Below the pieces are notes generated by a model. The model was not told the DNA's origin. It worked only from the letters and a program-made list of their open reading frames with translations, and did no database searches. A program made the translations under genes and the position numbers. DNA of 64,000 nt from a bacterium (GTDB lineage Bacteria; Zhuqueibacterota; Zhuqueibacteria; Residuimicrobiales; Oceaniaggregativiventaceae), in NCBI GenBank assembly GCA_029565675.1, contig JAKQNP010000008.1, positions 248,001-312,000 on the forward strand. The letters run 5' to 3'. Positions 1-8,775 of this stretch are shown here, one piece after another (position 1 is the first letter of the stretch; the number at the start of each line of letters is the position of its first letter).

Positions 1-1
1 A

Positions 2-553
2 ATCCATGCCGGCTATTATGGGCCCAAAGACACCAAGGGCGGATTGTCCGTCGGCGGCATCCTGGGTAAAGCGATCGATGAAGCGGTCGATATCGGAATC
101 GGATTCGATATTTTTCACAAATCATATTCCGATCGCAGTCTGGTTTCCCGAATAGATCAAACGGGATTGAGCGGCGAGATCGAAGAGACCGAAGTGGATT
201 ACACCCGCACCATTATTCCCTTGCATCTGTTGGCGCAGATGAAAATTCCCAGCGGACGATATTTTGGTTATCTGTTGCGCGGTGGAGTAGGCTACCAATT
301 TTTAATCAGTCAGGAAAAAAATTACGAACTCGATACCAGCGCAACCCACACTTATGGCGGGTTGGGCTGGCATGGTGCTGCTGGCGTTTATTATTATATC
401 GGCAGCCGCTCCACATTTATTGCTGATCTCTTTTACAACAGCAGCGAGGTTAGCCGGGATATCGAGGAGAGCCAGCGCGGTTTACCGGTGACGGAACGAG
501 TGAATTTGTCTGGGATGGGGTTTCAGGTGGGTGTGGTTATTGATATCAAGTAA
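2..553 (+). CDS. Outer-membrane beta-barrel protein, 5'-partial
   Basis: The reading frame is open from base 2, so the gene begins before the window; the TTG at 44 is an internal codon, not a start. The 183 visible residues alternate polar and hydrophobic residues with many aromatics and glycines (for example GRYFGYLLRGGVGYQF and GAAGVYYYIG), which is the pattern of amphipathic barrel strands. The protein ends in a short strand (MGFQVGVVIDIK). This suggests a small OmpA/OmpW-like barrel of the Gram-negative outer membrane. No family-specific motif is visible, so the substrate or partner is unknown. The next gene lies 246 bases downstream on the same strand, so they need not be cotranscribed. 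Confidence 0.6.
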   Translation: MHAGYYGPKDTKGGLSVGGILGKAIDEAVDIGIGFDIFHKSYSDRSLVSRIDQTGLSGEIEETEVDYTRTIIPLHLLAQMKIPSGRYFGYLLRGGVGYQFLISQEKNYELDTSATHTYGGLGWHGAAGVYYYIGSRSTFIADLFYNSSEVSRDIEESQRGLPVTERVNLSGMGFQVGVVIDIK

Positions 554-799
554 CCTGCCGGTAAACAAGCGATGAATCGTTTGATTTTGGGTCAATTGGC
601 AAATCGCGGCTGAGCAGCGATTTGCCGGCATTTCGATAGCAGGATCTCTCTTCCCTCGGCCGCGGTCTTTATCACCCCTTGACCAACAACAGCGATTGAT
701 GGTTCGAATTGGATGGCCCCAGTCGGCCACGCAGATCGCTTTTGCGTCAGCTCAACCAAAGCGGTTCGCTGATGGGGAAGATGTTAAAGGACAGAACTC

Positions 800-1651
800 A
801 TGAGACTCGAACGACGCGTTCAATTCGGCTTTGGCGGCACGATGAGCCCGGTGGTGCGCAAGCTATTGATCGCCAACATAGGCATCTATGCTCTGCAAAC
901 AATCCTCCCTTTGCTCGGCTCATCGTTCTTCCTGGAGACCTATTTTGCTCTGCAGCCGAATCAAGCGGTCCACCACCTGATGGTTTGGCAGTTTTTGACT
1001 TATGCCTTTTTGCACGGCAGCTTTTTTCATCTTTTTTTCAACATGTTTACTCTATGGATGTTTGGCAGTGAAGTCGAGCGTGCAATGCAATCCAAGCCGT
1101 TTTTGCACTATTATTTGTTGACTGCGATAGGCGCCGGGGTGGCACAGGTTTTGGTCAACTGGGGGTCATCGATGATGGTGCTCGGCGCTTCCGGTGCGAT
1201 CTATGGGGTGTTGGTTGCTTTTGCGCTTTTTTATCCGAATCGCGAAATTTATTTGTTGATTTTTTTCGTGCTGCCCGTTCGCCTTAAGGCCAAATATTTG
1301 GTATTGATCTTTGTCCTGATCTCTTTTCTTTCCAGCATACAGCTTGATCTTTTTGCCACTTCGGACAACATTGCGCATATGGCGCATTTCGGTGGGGCCG
1401 TGGTCGGATTTCTCTATCTGCGAAGCGGACATCTTGTCGGCATGCTGATCCGCGAATGGCGAGTGCGGCAATGGCAGCGCCGTCAGCGAGCTTTTCTGCA
1501 AAAACAACAAGAGATGGAGGCGATTCGCAATAGGGTCGATTCCATTCTCGATCGGATCAATCAAGTCGGCTATGAAAATATCAGCAAAGAAGAACGACAA
1601 TTTCTCAAAAAAGCCAGTGAAGTCATGGCGAAAGAAAACGTTCACCAATGA
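800..1651 (+). CDS. Rhomboid-family intramembrane serine protease with C-terminal tail
   Basis: Rhomboids cut transmembrane substrates inside the membrane with a Ser-His dyad. Here GASGAIYGV carries the nucleophile Ser near residue 130, and HMAHFGGAVVGF (about 193-204) carries the catalytic His in a later helix. The segment FLHGSFFHLFFNMFTLWMFG is the usual first-helix/loop signature. About six hydrophobic helices fill residues 15-215. The last 65 residues are charged and helical (ISKEERQFLKKASE), matching the short cytoplasmic tail (DUF6576-like) that many bacterial rhomboids carry. The ATG at 800 has AAAGGA upstream; an internal ATG at 842 is an alternative. Substrate unknown. Confidence 0.9.
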   Translation: MRLERRVQFGFGGTMSPVVRKLLIANIGIYALQTILPLLGSSFFLETYFALQPNQAVHHLMVWQFLTYAFLHGSFFHLFFNMFTLWMFGSEVERAMQSKPFLHYYLLTAIGAGVAQVLVNWGSSMMVLGASGAIYGVLVAFALFYPNREIYLLIFFVLPVRLKAKYLVLIFVLISFLSSIQLDLFATSDNIAHMAHFGGAVVGFLYLRSGHLVGMLIREWRVRQWQRRQRAFLQKQQEMEAIRNRVDSILDRINQVGYENISKEERQFLKKASEVMAKENVHQ

Positions 1652-1824
1652 GTGGAGTTGGCCATTGTCTGCAATTGGCGGCAGGCAAGGCTCGCCTTGC
1701 TGTGGTTGAAAGTCAATCAAGTGTGGAAGATGCTTTGTAAATTCAGAAGAGCCTGTGCACTGACCTGGGGAGATGGAACGATGCGGCCGGGAGGCGGAGT
1801 CTGAAAGTTCGTCTACCTTTTTTT

Positions 1825-3300
1825 TTGTTTCTCGTCTTGTGTTGCTGGCCAGCCCAATTATCGGCGACAACAGAAATTGCGCTGGTTGACTACAGCAGCG
1901 GTTTGACGATCGGCAAAATCAAATGCGTAACAATTTTGAGCACTGACTATGTGCGGCTGGATCATTTTATCACCGCACTGGGACTGCCGCATCAGCAGGA
2001 TGATCGGTTCAAAAAGTTCTGTTTTACGGTGGGCAGCCACTCTGTTTGCTGTTCAGCAGCCAATCCTTTTATCCGCGTCGACGGCGAAATCCGGCAACTG
2101 CCGTTGAATATTCTCTATCAAAATGGGCGTTATTACATTCCTCTGATGATGTTTCTATCCGCTGTGCAAGATGTTTGGCCTTTCTCCCTCGAATACCGTC
2201 CGATGCAAAAAGAGATCTATCTCGATCGCGGTTACCGGCAAGTTGTCGAAATCGAAGGCAAGAAATTGCAGAACGGATTTCTATTTCGAATCCAGCTCAA
2301 CAAGCCTGTCGACACCGACGATATCTATACCAGCGAATCGAACGGCTGGTTTTATATCGACCTCTATGGAGCCCAGGTCGAAACCAAAAAACCTATTCCC
2401 TGCACGATCGACTATCAAAAAATCCTCGAATTCATCCCTATTCAGCTGTCTGACGAGACCGCGCGGCTTTCCTTTCGCATTTCGGGCGCGATACAAGAAC
2501 GCAAAGTCATGAAGGGGGACAATGATGCGCAGGTTGTGGTCACTTTGCGCACGGTGGATGAAGTGGCGCCGAATCTGTTGGCAGATCTGCAGCGCGAACG
2601 GGAGAAATGGAAAATCGATGTCATTATCATCGATCCCGGGCATGGCGGCAAGGATCCCGGCGCGATCGGTCGCAACGGTCTGTACGAGAAAAAAGCCGTG
2701 CTGGAAATCGGCCTGGAATTGAAAAAACAGCTGGAAAACCGTATGAATGTCAAGGTTCTGATGACCCGCGACCGCGATCGTTTTGTGCCGTTGAAACAGC
2801 GGACCAAATTCGCCAACAGCAATGGCGGGAAGCTTTTTATCAGTCTGCACGCCGATGCCAATCCGGTACGATCTCTTCGCGGCCATACCGTCTATTTCCT
2901 CGGACCGGCAAAAACCGAAGAGGCGCGCATCGTCGCGCAATTCGAGAACTCGGTGATTCAATTCGAGGATTCTCAAGATCACTATAAAGACTTTGGTGGG
3001 GCGGCGTTTATTCTCGGCGCTAACGCACAAAACGCCTATCACAAAGAGAGCCAGGATTTGGCAGCCCTGATCGATCAGAAACTGGCTGAGCAATGCAGCG
3101 CCAACGGGCACGGAGTGCGACAGTCCGGATTTTATGTGCTTTATGGCGCCAGTATGCCGAATATTCTGATCGAAACTGCATTCATCTCCAACCGCTCTGA
3201 TGAGCAAAACCTCAGCGACCGATCTTTTCAGAAAAAGATGGCCAAAGCGATCTGCGAAGGTATTGTTGAATTCAAAGAACGCTTTGAGGGGGATATCTAA
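1825..3300 (+). CDS. Secreted N-acetylmuramoyl-L-alanine amidase (Amidase_3)
   Basis: The enzyme cleaves the amide bond between muramic acid and the stem peptide of peptidoglycan. The C-terminal half (about 265-480) is a zinc amidase: IIIDPGHGGKDPG (His near 272), a Glu in NGLYEKKAVLEIG, SLHADA (about 339-344) and the catalytic Glu in NILIETAFISN (about 450). The N-terminal part (20-250) resembles a copper-amine-oxidase-N-like domain followed by an AMIN-like beta domain, which usually targets the wall. The hydrophobic leader is a signal peptide. TTG 1825 falls inside that leader: the frame continues upstream through LKVRLPFF with the CTG at 1801 preceded by GGCGGAG, so translation probably starts earlier at a non-ATG codon. 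The 3' end overlaps the convergent gene by 29 bases. Confidence 0.9.
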   Translation: MFLVLCCWPAQLSATTEIALVDYSSGLTIGKIKCVTILSTDYVRLDHFITALGLPHQQDDRFKKFCFTVGSHSVCCSAANPFIRVDGEIRQLPLNILYQNGRYYIPLMMFLSAVQDVWPFSLEYRPMQKEIYLDRGYRQVVEIEGKKLQNGFLFRIQLNKPVDTDDIYTSESNGWFYIDLYGAQVETKKPIPCTIDYQKILEFIPIQLSDETARLSFRISGAIQERKVMKGDNDAQVVVTLRTVDEVAPNLLADLQREREKWKIDVIIIDPGHGGKDPGAIGRNGLYEKKAVLEIGLELKKQLENRMNVKVLMTRDRDRFVPLKQRTKFANSNGGKLFISLHADANPVRSLRGHTVYFLGPAKTEEARIVAQFENSVIQFEDSQDHYKDFGGAAFILGANAQNAYHKESQDLAALIDQKLAEQCSANGHGVRQSGFYVLYGASMPNILIETAFISNRSDEQNLSDRSFQKKMAKAICEGIVEFKERFEGDI

Positions 3301-4210
3301 CTCCGCGCGCCTTCCCCTGCCAGGTGTCCTGTTTGACCAATTCCTCTTCGATTGAATTGAGCACTTGATGCTTGTTGGCTGCCCATTGCGGGGCGATAAG
3401 CAGGTGCTCTGGTGCCTCGGCGGTCAAACGTTGAATGACCATCTCTCCCGGTAGATATTGAATAAAATCACATGCCCCTCTGACGTAATCATTCAATTGC
3501 AAAGCTTTTACCTCGCCGTGCAAATAGAGGGATTCCAACGCCGTACCGCGCAAGATGAGCATGGGATGGATCTTGACTTCGTGAATGGGTGAGTCGGCCA
3601 ATTTTTTTGCTGTGTAACCGGTATCGTCCAGACCTTCCTCCGGCAGCCCCAGCATGATATGGGTGCAGATTCGCACCGGTAAGGCTGCCAGCTTATCCAC
3701 CGCCCGGCAATACTCCTCATATGAATGGCCGCGACCAATTCGTTGCAGCGTGCGATTGTTGGCGCTCTGCAGTCCGAGCTCAACCCAGACATCGATTCGC
3801 TCGGCGAGTTCCGCGATCAAGCCCACCACACCTGCAGGCAGACAATCAGGCCGGGTGGCGATAGCCAAACCGACAATGCCGGGGTATGCGATAGCCCCGT
3901 AAAAAAGTTCGCGCAGTTGCGGCACCGGGGCAAAAGTGTTGGTCGAGGATTGAAAGTAGGCGATAAATTTATTAATCCCCTTTTTTTCGTGCCCCACCTG
4001 CACGCCCATCTCAATTTGTTTGCTGACGCTCACTCCTTGTTGGAATTGCAATGAATTGAAACTGTCCACCCGACAAAAGATGCATCCTCCGCTGCCGGTT
4101 TGTGGATCACGATTGGGGCAGGAGAGTCCGGCATCCAGACAGATTTTCCAGACTTTCTCTCCGTAACGCGTATGTAAAAACTTGGAGAATTTATAATAGC
4201 GGTCAGCCAT
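3272..4210 (-). CDS. YhcC-like (TIGR01212 family) radical SAM protein
   Basis: A radical SAM enzyme of the YhcC/TIGR01212 type. The unusual cluster spacing C-x11-C-x2-C is present as C31, C43 and C46 in SCPNRDPQTGSGGCIFC, which is the signature of this family rather than the common CxxxCxxC. Downstream sequences such as RPDCLPAGVVGL, WVELGLQSANNRTL and ICTHIMLGLPEE fit the TIM-barrel core of the superfamily. Length (312 residues) is normal. The reaction of this family is not established; it has been grouped with Elp3-like and coproporphyrinogen oxidase-like radical SAM proteins. It stands alone on the minus strand, tail-to-tail with the amidase. Confidence 0.88.
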   Translation of the reverse strand: MADRYYKFSKFLHTRYGEKVWKICLDAGLSCPNRDPQTGSGGCIFCRVDSFNSLQFQQGVSVSKQIEMGVQVGHEKKGINKFIAYFQSSTNTFAPVPQLRELFYGAIAYPGIVGLAIATRPDCLPAGVVGLIAELAERIDVWVELGLQSANNRTLQRIGRGHSYEEYCRAVDKLAALPVRICTHIMLGLPEEGLDDTGYTAKKLADSPIHEVKIHPMLILRGTALESLYLHGEVKALQLNDYVRGACDFIQYLPGEMVIQRLTAEAPEHLLIAPQWAANKHQVLNSIEEELVKQDTWQGKARGVRYPPQSVL

Positions 4211-4392
4211 GCAGTTTTGACTCTTTTGCTTTGCGCAAGCGGTGTCTGTACCCGAGTTATTTATTGGCTTTGTCAGGGCAAAAAAGGTGCAGCCCGGCCA
4301 AGTCGCCCGGATAATTCGTGGTTATGCGTCAATCCTAAAATAATGAAAAAGTTTCTGAATCAAAATCAAATAACGACTGACGACGATAGAGT

Positions 4393-5535
4393 TTAAAAAT
4401 TATGTTTTATACCAAATGAGAATGCGGTGAGGTGATAGTCATAATAAGGATCGTTGGACCGATTTTGTTGCCAGGATAGGTCGAAGGTAAGAGTGGCTGG
4501 GTTCAAGTCAGGATGCGTTCTTAGGGATTTGCGCAGGGAAAACCAAAGCGAAGTTCGGTTGTCTTCGCGGATCCGCTGATCGGCAAAAGCTTCTCCCGCC
4601 AAATCGAGAGCCAGACGGTTGGGGTAATGTTTCGCGAGAGCTTCACCGCCGATCTCCATCATCCAGCCATGCAGCAGACGTTTTTTTAATGCGAGTTCAA
4701 GACCTTCTGCCTCATAACCGAATGGATCGTCAAACATTTCATCATCGGAATAGTAATAGCCGTCAGCTGTGCCAAGAGTTCTAATCGCATTTGTCAAATT
4801 GCGGCGCAAACTCAAATCAGCGCTGAGTCCTGCCGTTGGAGAAAGCGACTGTGCAAGGCGCATTGTCGCCAGCAACTGACGGCTGGCGCCGTCTCCGATA
4901 CTGATCAATTCTGGAAACCCAGGCACCATTTTGATTGCACTTTGATCGAGATAGTCTTTCTGCAAGGCTTCAATTTGCATGATCATGGTGGTGCCGGAAT
5001 CGAAAAATCTGCTCAACCGCAAATATCCGCGGTTTTGCCAATAAGAAAACGGCTCGAGTTGAGGATAGGTGCGCATCCTGCCATCCCATCCGAAATAGGC
5101 AAAGAGTTGGCTGGTCAGAAGAGCTTTATAGCCGATATAGACTCGGCCTTGACGATATTCGCTCCAATCGTAGACTTTCGAGTTGAGGCGATTGCGGCCT
5201 TCTATTCCGGCGCTGAGTTTGTTGTCTTTTTCGAGCCAGCTGTAATAGAAATCCAGTCCAGCGATATGGGTTTGGTTGTTGCGGCTGGGATTCCGATCAA
5301 AACGGGTCAATTCAAATCGATAGGCGATCTGTAAACCGGTTTGGGGGTTGACCAGTCGATAGTGTAGTTGTCCAAGAAAATCCTGATAGGTGTCGGGAAT
5401 CTGTCGATAACTTGAAACGATATTGGAGGCGTATCCCCCCTGGACGTCGAGATTCAGACCCAGTTGAGCATGCAGTGCAATTGGCGCAAAAATTAGCCAT
5501 CCAGCAATCAGGATCTGACAGAGTTTTGTATTCAT
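4393..5535 (-). CDS. Putative outer-membrane beta-barrel protein
   Basis: I do not recognise the family. A clear signal peptide (charged MNTK, hydrophobic core, ALHAQ cleavage site near residue 23) is followed by about 355 residues of alternating amphipathic strands rich in Tyr, Arg and Asn (GLQIAYRFELTRF, RVYIGYKALLTSQLFAYFGW). The last strand ends in a terminal Phe (AFSFGIKHNF), the usual C-terminal signal for insertion of outer-membrane barrels. It is therefore probably a barrel with about 16 or more strands. It lies downstream of the Asp-rich repeat gene on the same strand, but a strong terminator separates the two. Confidence 0.6.
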   Translation of the reverse strand: MNTKLCQILIAGWLIFAPIALHAQLGLNLDVQGGYASNIVSSYRQIPDTYQDFLGQLHYRLVNPQTGLQIAYRFELTRFDRNPSRNNQTHIAGLDFYYSWLEKDNKLSAGIEGRNRLNSKVYDWSEYRQGRVYIGYKALLTSQLFAYFGWDGRMRTYPQLEPFSYWQNRGYLRLSRFFDSGTTMIMQIEALQKDYLDQSAIKMVPGFPELISIGDGASRQLLATMRLAQSLSPTAGLSADLSLRRNLTNAIRTLGTADGYYYSDDEMFDDPFGYEAEGLELALKKRLLHGWMMEIGGEALAKHYPNRLALDLAGEAFADQRIREDNRTSLWFSLRKSLRTHPDLNPATLTFDLSWQQNRSNDPYYDYHLTAFSFGIKHNF

Positions 5536-5576
5536 GGCATTCGTTTCGCTTTCAGGATTCTTTAGCTATCAAGAAA

Positions 5577-5611
5577 CCGACATCTCAGAGGATTGTCCTC
5601 TGAGATGTCGG
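5577..5611 (-). terminator. Rho-independent terminator of the Asp-rich repeat gene
   Basis: A perfect 16-bp inverted repeat (CCGACATCTCAGAGGA / TCCTCTGAGATGTCGG) with a 3-base loop lies just after the stop codon at 5625. On the minus strand it is followed by TTTCTT. It should end the transcript of the upstream minus-strand gene before the barrel gene at 5535. Confidence 0.85.
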
Positions 5612-5624
5612 ATGATTCATCTGA

Positions 5625-6314
5625 TCAGTGACCGCCTTTGTTTCCGGGGTTTTTCATGCCTTTGACTGCACGGGCGCCGCGACCAAAACAATCCTCAGGA
5701 CGCTTCCAATCGCTATCCTGGCCGTTGGGAATGCCATCGCCATCTGCGTCAGGAGCAAGGTCGTTGAATCCGTCGCCATCCTCATCGACAAAGCGGTGCG
5801 CTTGATTCCCTCTTCCCAGGCGGTTGCCGGTTTCGAGGCCTTTAAAATCTGGATCCTGACCGTTGGGAATGCCGTCACCATCCGCATCAGGCGCGAGGTC
5901 GTTGAATCCGTCGCCATTTTCATCGACAAAGCCTTTTACACCCTTACCCTGGCGGTTTTTAGCCTGGTCGCCGCTCGGTTGATAGTCTGGATCCTGACCG
6001 TTGGGGATGCCGTCGCCGTCATCGTCAGCGGCGTTGTCGTTGTAGCCGTCGCCGTTTTCATCGACAAAGCCCTTTGCACCCTTGCCCTGGCGGCTTTTGG
6101 TCTGATCGCCGCTCGGTTTATAGTCGGGATCCTGGCCGTTGGGGATGCCGTCGCCGTCATCGTCTGCGGCGTTGTCGTTGTAACCGTCGCCGTTTTCATC
6201 GACAAAGGCAGCGGCCCGCTGTTTCGATTGTTGCGCCCAGCTGTTAGCGGTGAACAACAAAGTGAAAGCCGCCAACAGGGCGACCACCATTGTAAAAACA
6301 CCAAATCGTTGCAT
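5625..6314 (-). CDS. Secreted protein with four Asp-rich calcium-type (TSP3/EF-hand-like) repeats
   Basis: A 229-residue exported protein. The signal peptide is MQRFGVFTMVV... to NSWAQQ. Then come four repeats of about 45 residues, each with FVDENGDGYNDNAADDDGD followed by GIPNGQDPDY, i.e. two consecutive DxDxDG-type calcium loops as in thrombospondin type 3 and dockerin-like repeats. A linker rich in Gly, Arg and Lys joins them, and the repeat is conserved at DNA level too. The start is set at the ATG at 6314, which has GAGGAGG 6 bases upstream; a longer frame to 6347 lacks a site. Role unknown: calcium-dependent surface or periplasmic protein is likely. Followed by a terminator. Confidence 0.8.
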   Translation of the reverse strand: MQRFGVFTMVVALLAAFTLLFTANSWAQQSKQRAAAFVDENGDGYNDNAADDDGDGIPNGQDPDYKPSGDQTKSRQGKGAKGFVDENGDGYNDNAADDDGDGIPNGQDPDYQPSGDQAKNRQGKGVKGFVDENGDGFNDLAPDADGDGIPNGQDPDFKGLETGNRLGRGNQAHRFVDEDGDGFNDLAPDADGDGIPNGQDSDWKRPEDCFGRGARAVKGMKNPGNKGGH

Positions 6315-6637
6315 GGTAAACCTCCTCTTGTTATGGTTGTGTTTCATCCTTCATTCACTGCTTAAGCAACTCTTGTGCCAAATTCTCAGCCCACTGTCAG
6401 GCCAACGGAGCAAGCTTGCGCCGGCCATTTTTGAGTCTAGAGAAAGCTGATTCGACCAAAAGGGAGGTGTGGACGACCAAATGGTCGAGGGCCAGGCTTT
6501 TTCGGCAAGCCGCTTTGCGCCGGCCAAGTTTGGCTTAAAAAAGTCGGTCATAACCAAATAGTCCTTGCGATCCAGCAAGGCATCGCTTATACTTGGGGTG
6601 AACAGGCAAAAATGTAAAAATTTTATGAGGACTGGAG
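6315..6637. other. Divergent intergenic region with short repeats
   Basis: This 323-base gap separates two divergent genes and must hold both promoters, though I cannot place them reliably. It contains a 12-base direct repeat (TTGCGCCGGCCA at 6416-6427 and 6515-6526) and a small dyad, CGACCA-AA-TGGTCG at 6474-6487, that could be an operator. No convincing short gene is visible. Confidence 0.4.
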
Positions 6638-8482
6638 ATGAACCGCTCGCTCGTCGTTGGGTTGATAGCAATCACTCTGCTGCCGCTTTGGTTGGTTTGC
6701 AAAGAACGTCAGCCCGATGCGCCAAGGGCTGCAACTGTAACACTGGGCCAACTGGAGATTGATGCCGCCTCAGAATTTGCGCGGCTGGCTATCAATTGCA
6801 TTCAAAACGAATTTCCCAACAAAACCGGACATGTTCTCAGTTCTTCCGCTGATGCCTGCTATCCCCAAGCTTTGCATCCGGCTTTTTATGGTTGCTTTGA
6901 TTGGCATTCGGCAGTGCACGGCCATTGGCTGCTGGTGCGCTTGCTCAAACGTTTTCCTGCTTTACCCGAGGCGAAAGAAATCCGCCAACTGCTCGAGCAA
7001 AACCTGACCCAGGAGAACATCGCAGCTGAGGTTCGCTATTTTTCTCAGCCGCTCAACCGCTCTTTTGAGCGCACATATGGTTGGGCATGGTTGCTCAAAC
7101 TGGCTGAAGAGCTGCACGATTGGCCGGATACGGATGCCATGCGTTGGTGCGCAAATCTGCAGCCGCTGGCAGATCTGCTGGTGCAGCGCTATCAGGATTT
7201 TCTGCCGCGTCAGACCTATCCGATTCGAACCGGTGTGCACCCCAATACTGCTTTTGGTCTGGCATTTGCCATCGACTATGGCCAAGCCGTGGGCGACAAC
7301 AATTTTGTCTCTTTGATCACTGAGCGCAGCCGGTCCTATTTTTTTGCTGACCGCGATTATCCGGTTGACTGGGAGCCCGGTGGGGAAGACTTTTTTTCAC
7401 CAGCGCTTATGGAAGCGGACCTGATGCGCCGGGTGCTTTCTGCGCAGGAATTTTCGGAGTGGTTCGAGGCCTTTTTACCGGCTCTATTCACTGATGAACC
7501 GTTGGGATGGTTGGAACCTGCCCATGTTTCTGATCGCAGTGACCCGAAGATTGTTCATCTCGATGGTCTGAACCTGAGCCGCGCCTGGTGCTTGAGCGGT
7601 ATCGCCAAAAAATTACCTGCTCATCACCCCATAAAAGGAAAACTGCTGGCGGCTGCTGCCCGCCATGCTCAAGCGACCCTCCCGTACATTTCCAGCGGTC
7701 AATACGAAGGCGAACATTGGTTGGCCAGTTTTGCCGTTTATCTCTTTCGTGAAGTCAGTTTGGATTACCCTGGCGAAGTCAGCCGTTATCAAGGTTTTAG
7801 GCGTTATGACTTTTTGCACAAGGGGCGGGCGGCGATCATTGTCGCTCCGGACTCCGCTGCCGATGGCTTGCCCTGGATCTGGAGAGCGCGTTTCTTTGAA
7901 CACGAGCCACAGACCGACCTGGCTTTGTTGCACAAAGGTTTTCACCTGGTCTATATCGATGTCGTCGATCTTTTTGGTGCACCGCAAGCCGTGGCGATCT
8001 GGAACGATTTCTACGAGTTTCTTACGGGTCGTTTTCATTTTTGTCGCAAGCCGGTTTTGGAAGGATTAAGCCGCGGCGGGCTGATCATCTACAATTGGGC
8101 CATTCAGAATCCAGACAAGGTGGCCTGCTTGTACGGCGATGCACCGGTTTGTGATTTGAAAAGTTGGCCAGGGCCAGAGCGCACTGAAATGATGGAAGCC
8201 TATAACTTTCGCAACCAGGAAGAATTTTTCGCCTATCCCGGCAATCCAGTCGACAATCTCGCGCCCCTGGCAGAAGCGGATGTGCCAATTCTGCATGTGG
8301 TGGGTGAAGCCGATCAGGTGGTGCCGGTTGCGGAAAACACCGACGTGGTTGAGGAGAGATATCGCAAGCTGGGCGGCCGCATGCACGTGATCCGCAAACC
8401 AGGCGTTGGTCATCATCCTCACAGTCTGACGGATCCGACCCCAATCGTCGACTTTATTTTGCAGCAGGTCGATTGCCCTTGA
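6638..8482 (+). CDS. DUF2891 domain fused to an alpha/beta hydrolase
   Basis: Two domains are joined in 614 residues. Residues 45-375 match DUF2891 as I recall it (LHPAFYGCFDWHSAVHGHW, then an alpha-helical toroid-like run with WAWLLKLAEEL and DWEPGGEDFFSPALMEADL), a family of unproven function. Residues 395-614 are an alpha/beta hydrolase with the nucleophile elbow GLSRGG (Ser478), a probable acid in GEADQVV (about 559) and the His in GVGHHPHS (about 591). An N-terminal hydrophobic stretch (SLVVGLIAITLLPLWLV) implies export or membrane anchoring; the Cys after it has a poor lipobox. DUF2891 proteins normally stand alone, so the fusion suggests the hydrolase acts on the same substrate, perhaps a glycan ester. 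GAGG lies 7 bases before the ATG. Confidence 0.8.
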   Translation: MNRSLVVGLIAITLLPLWLVCKERQPDAPRAATVTLGQLEIDAASEFARLAINCIQNEFPNKTGHVLSSSADACYPQALHPAFYGCFDWHSAVHGHWLLVRLLKRFPALPEAKEIRQLLEQNLTQENIAAEVRYFSQPLNRSFERTYGWAWLLKLAEELHDWPDTDAMRWCANLQPLADLLVQRYQDFLPRQTYPIRTGVHPNTAFGLAFAIDYGQAVGDNNFVSLITERSRSYFFADRDYPVDWEPGGEDFFSPALMEADLMRRVLSAQEFSEWFEAFLPALFTDEPLGWLEPAHVSDRSDPKIVHLDGLNLSRAWCLSGIAKKLPAHHPIKGKLLAAAARHAQATLPYISSGQYEGEHWLASFAVYLFREVSLDYPGEVSRYQGFRRYDFLHKGRAAIIVAPDSAADGLPWIWRARFFEHEPQTDLALLHKGFHLVYIDVVDLFGAPQAVAIWNDFYEFLTGRFHFCRKPVLEGLSRGGLIIYNWAIQNPDKVACLYGDAPVCDLKSWPGPERTEMMEAYNFRNQEEFFAYPGNPVDNLAPLAEADVPILHVVGEADQVVPVAENTDVVEERYRKLGGRMHVIRKPGVGHHPHSLTDPTPIVDFILQQVDCP

Positions 8483-8775
8483 TCTCGAATAAACCTAAAC
8501 CCAAGCGGTTTAAACGGTTGCCGTCAAAACTTCAGGCCGTTACACCGACTCTTGCCAACCAGACTGCCGAACCTGCTGTCGCGTTCATGGCCGGTGCTGC
8601 AGCGGACCAAATGGTTTTGCAGCGCGATTGGCCTTCGCGACTGGTCGGTCAAGAGACGGTGGCCGACCAGAATGTGCGTCCCAATTGACGAATTCTGTAA
8701 ATTCTTCTGTGTTTTTGACCGGGAATTTCCTATATTAAAGGCTGTGCTGAACTTTTTTATACGGAGAAACCCGGA

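Noticed and set aside
2281-3207. 308-codon frame antisense to the amidase
   Set aside because: Overlaps a conserved enzyme fully and shows no recognisable motif.
5628-6365. 245-codon open frame antisense to the Asp-rich repeat gene
   Set aside because: It exists only because the repeated sequence lacks stops on that strand; there is no ribosome site, no family motif, and the opposite strand has a perfect site and signal peptide.
8683-8740. TTGAC- and TATATT-like boxes upstream of typA
   Set aside because: Spacing between the boxes is wrong for a standard promoter, so I do not call it.
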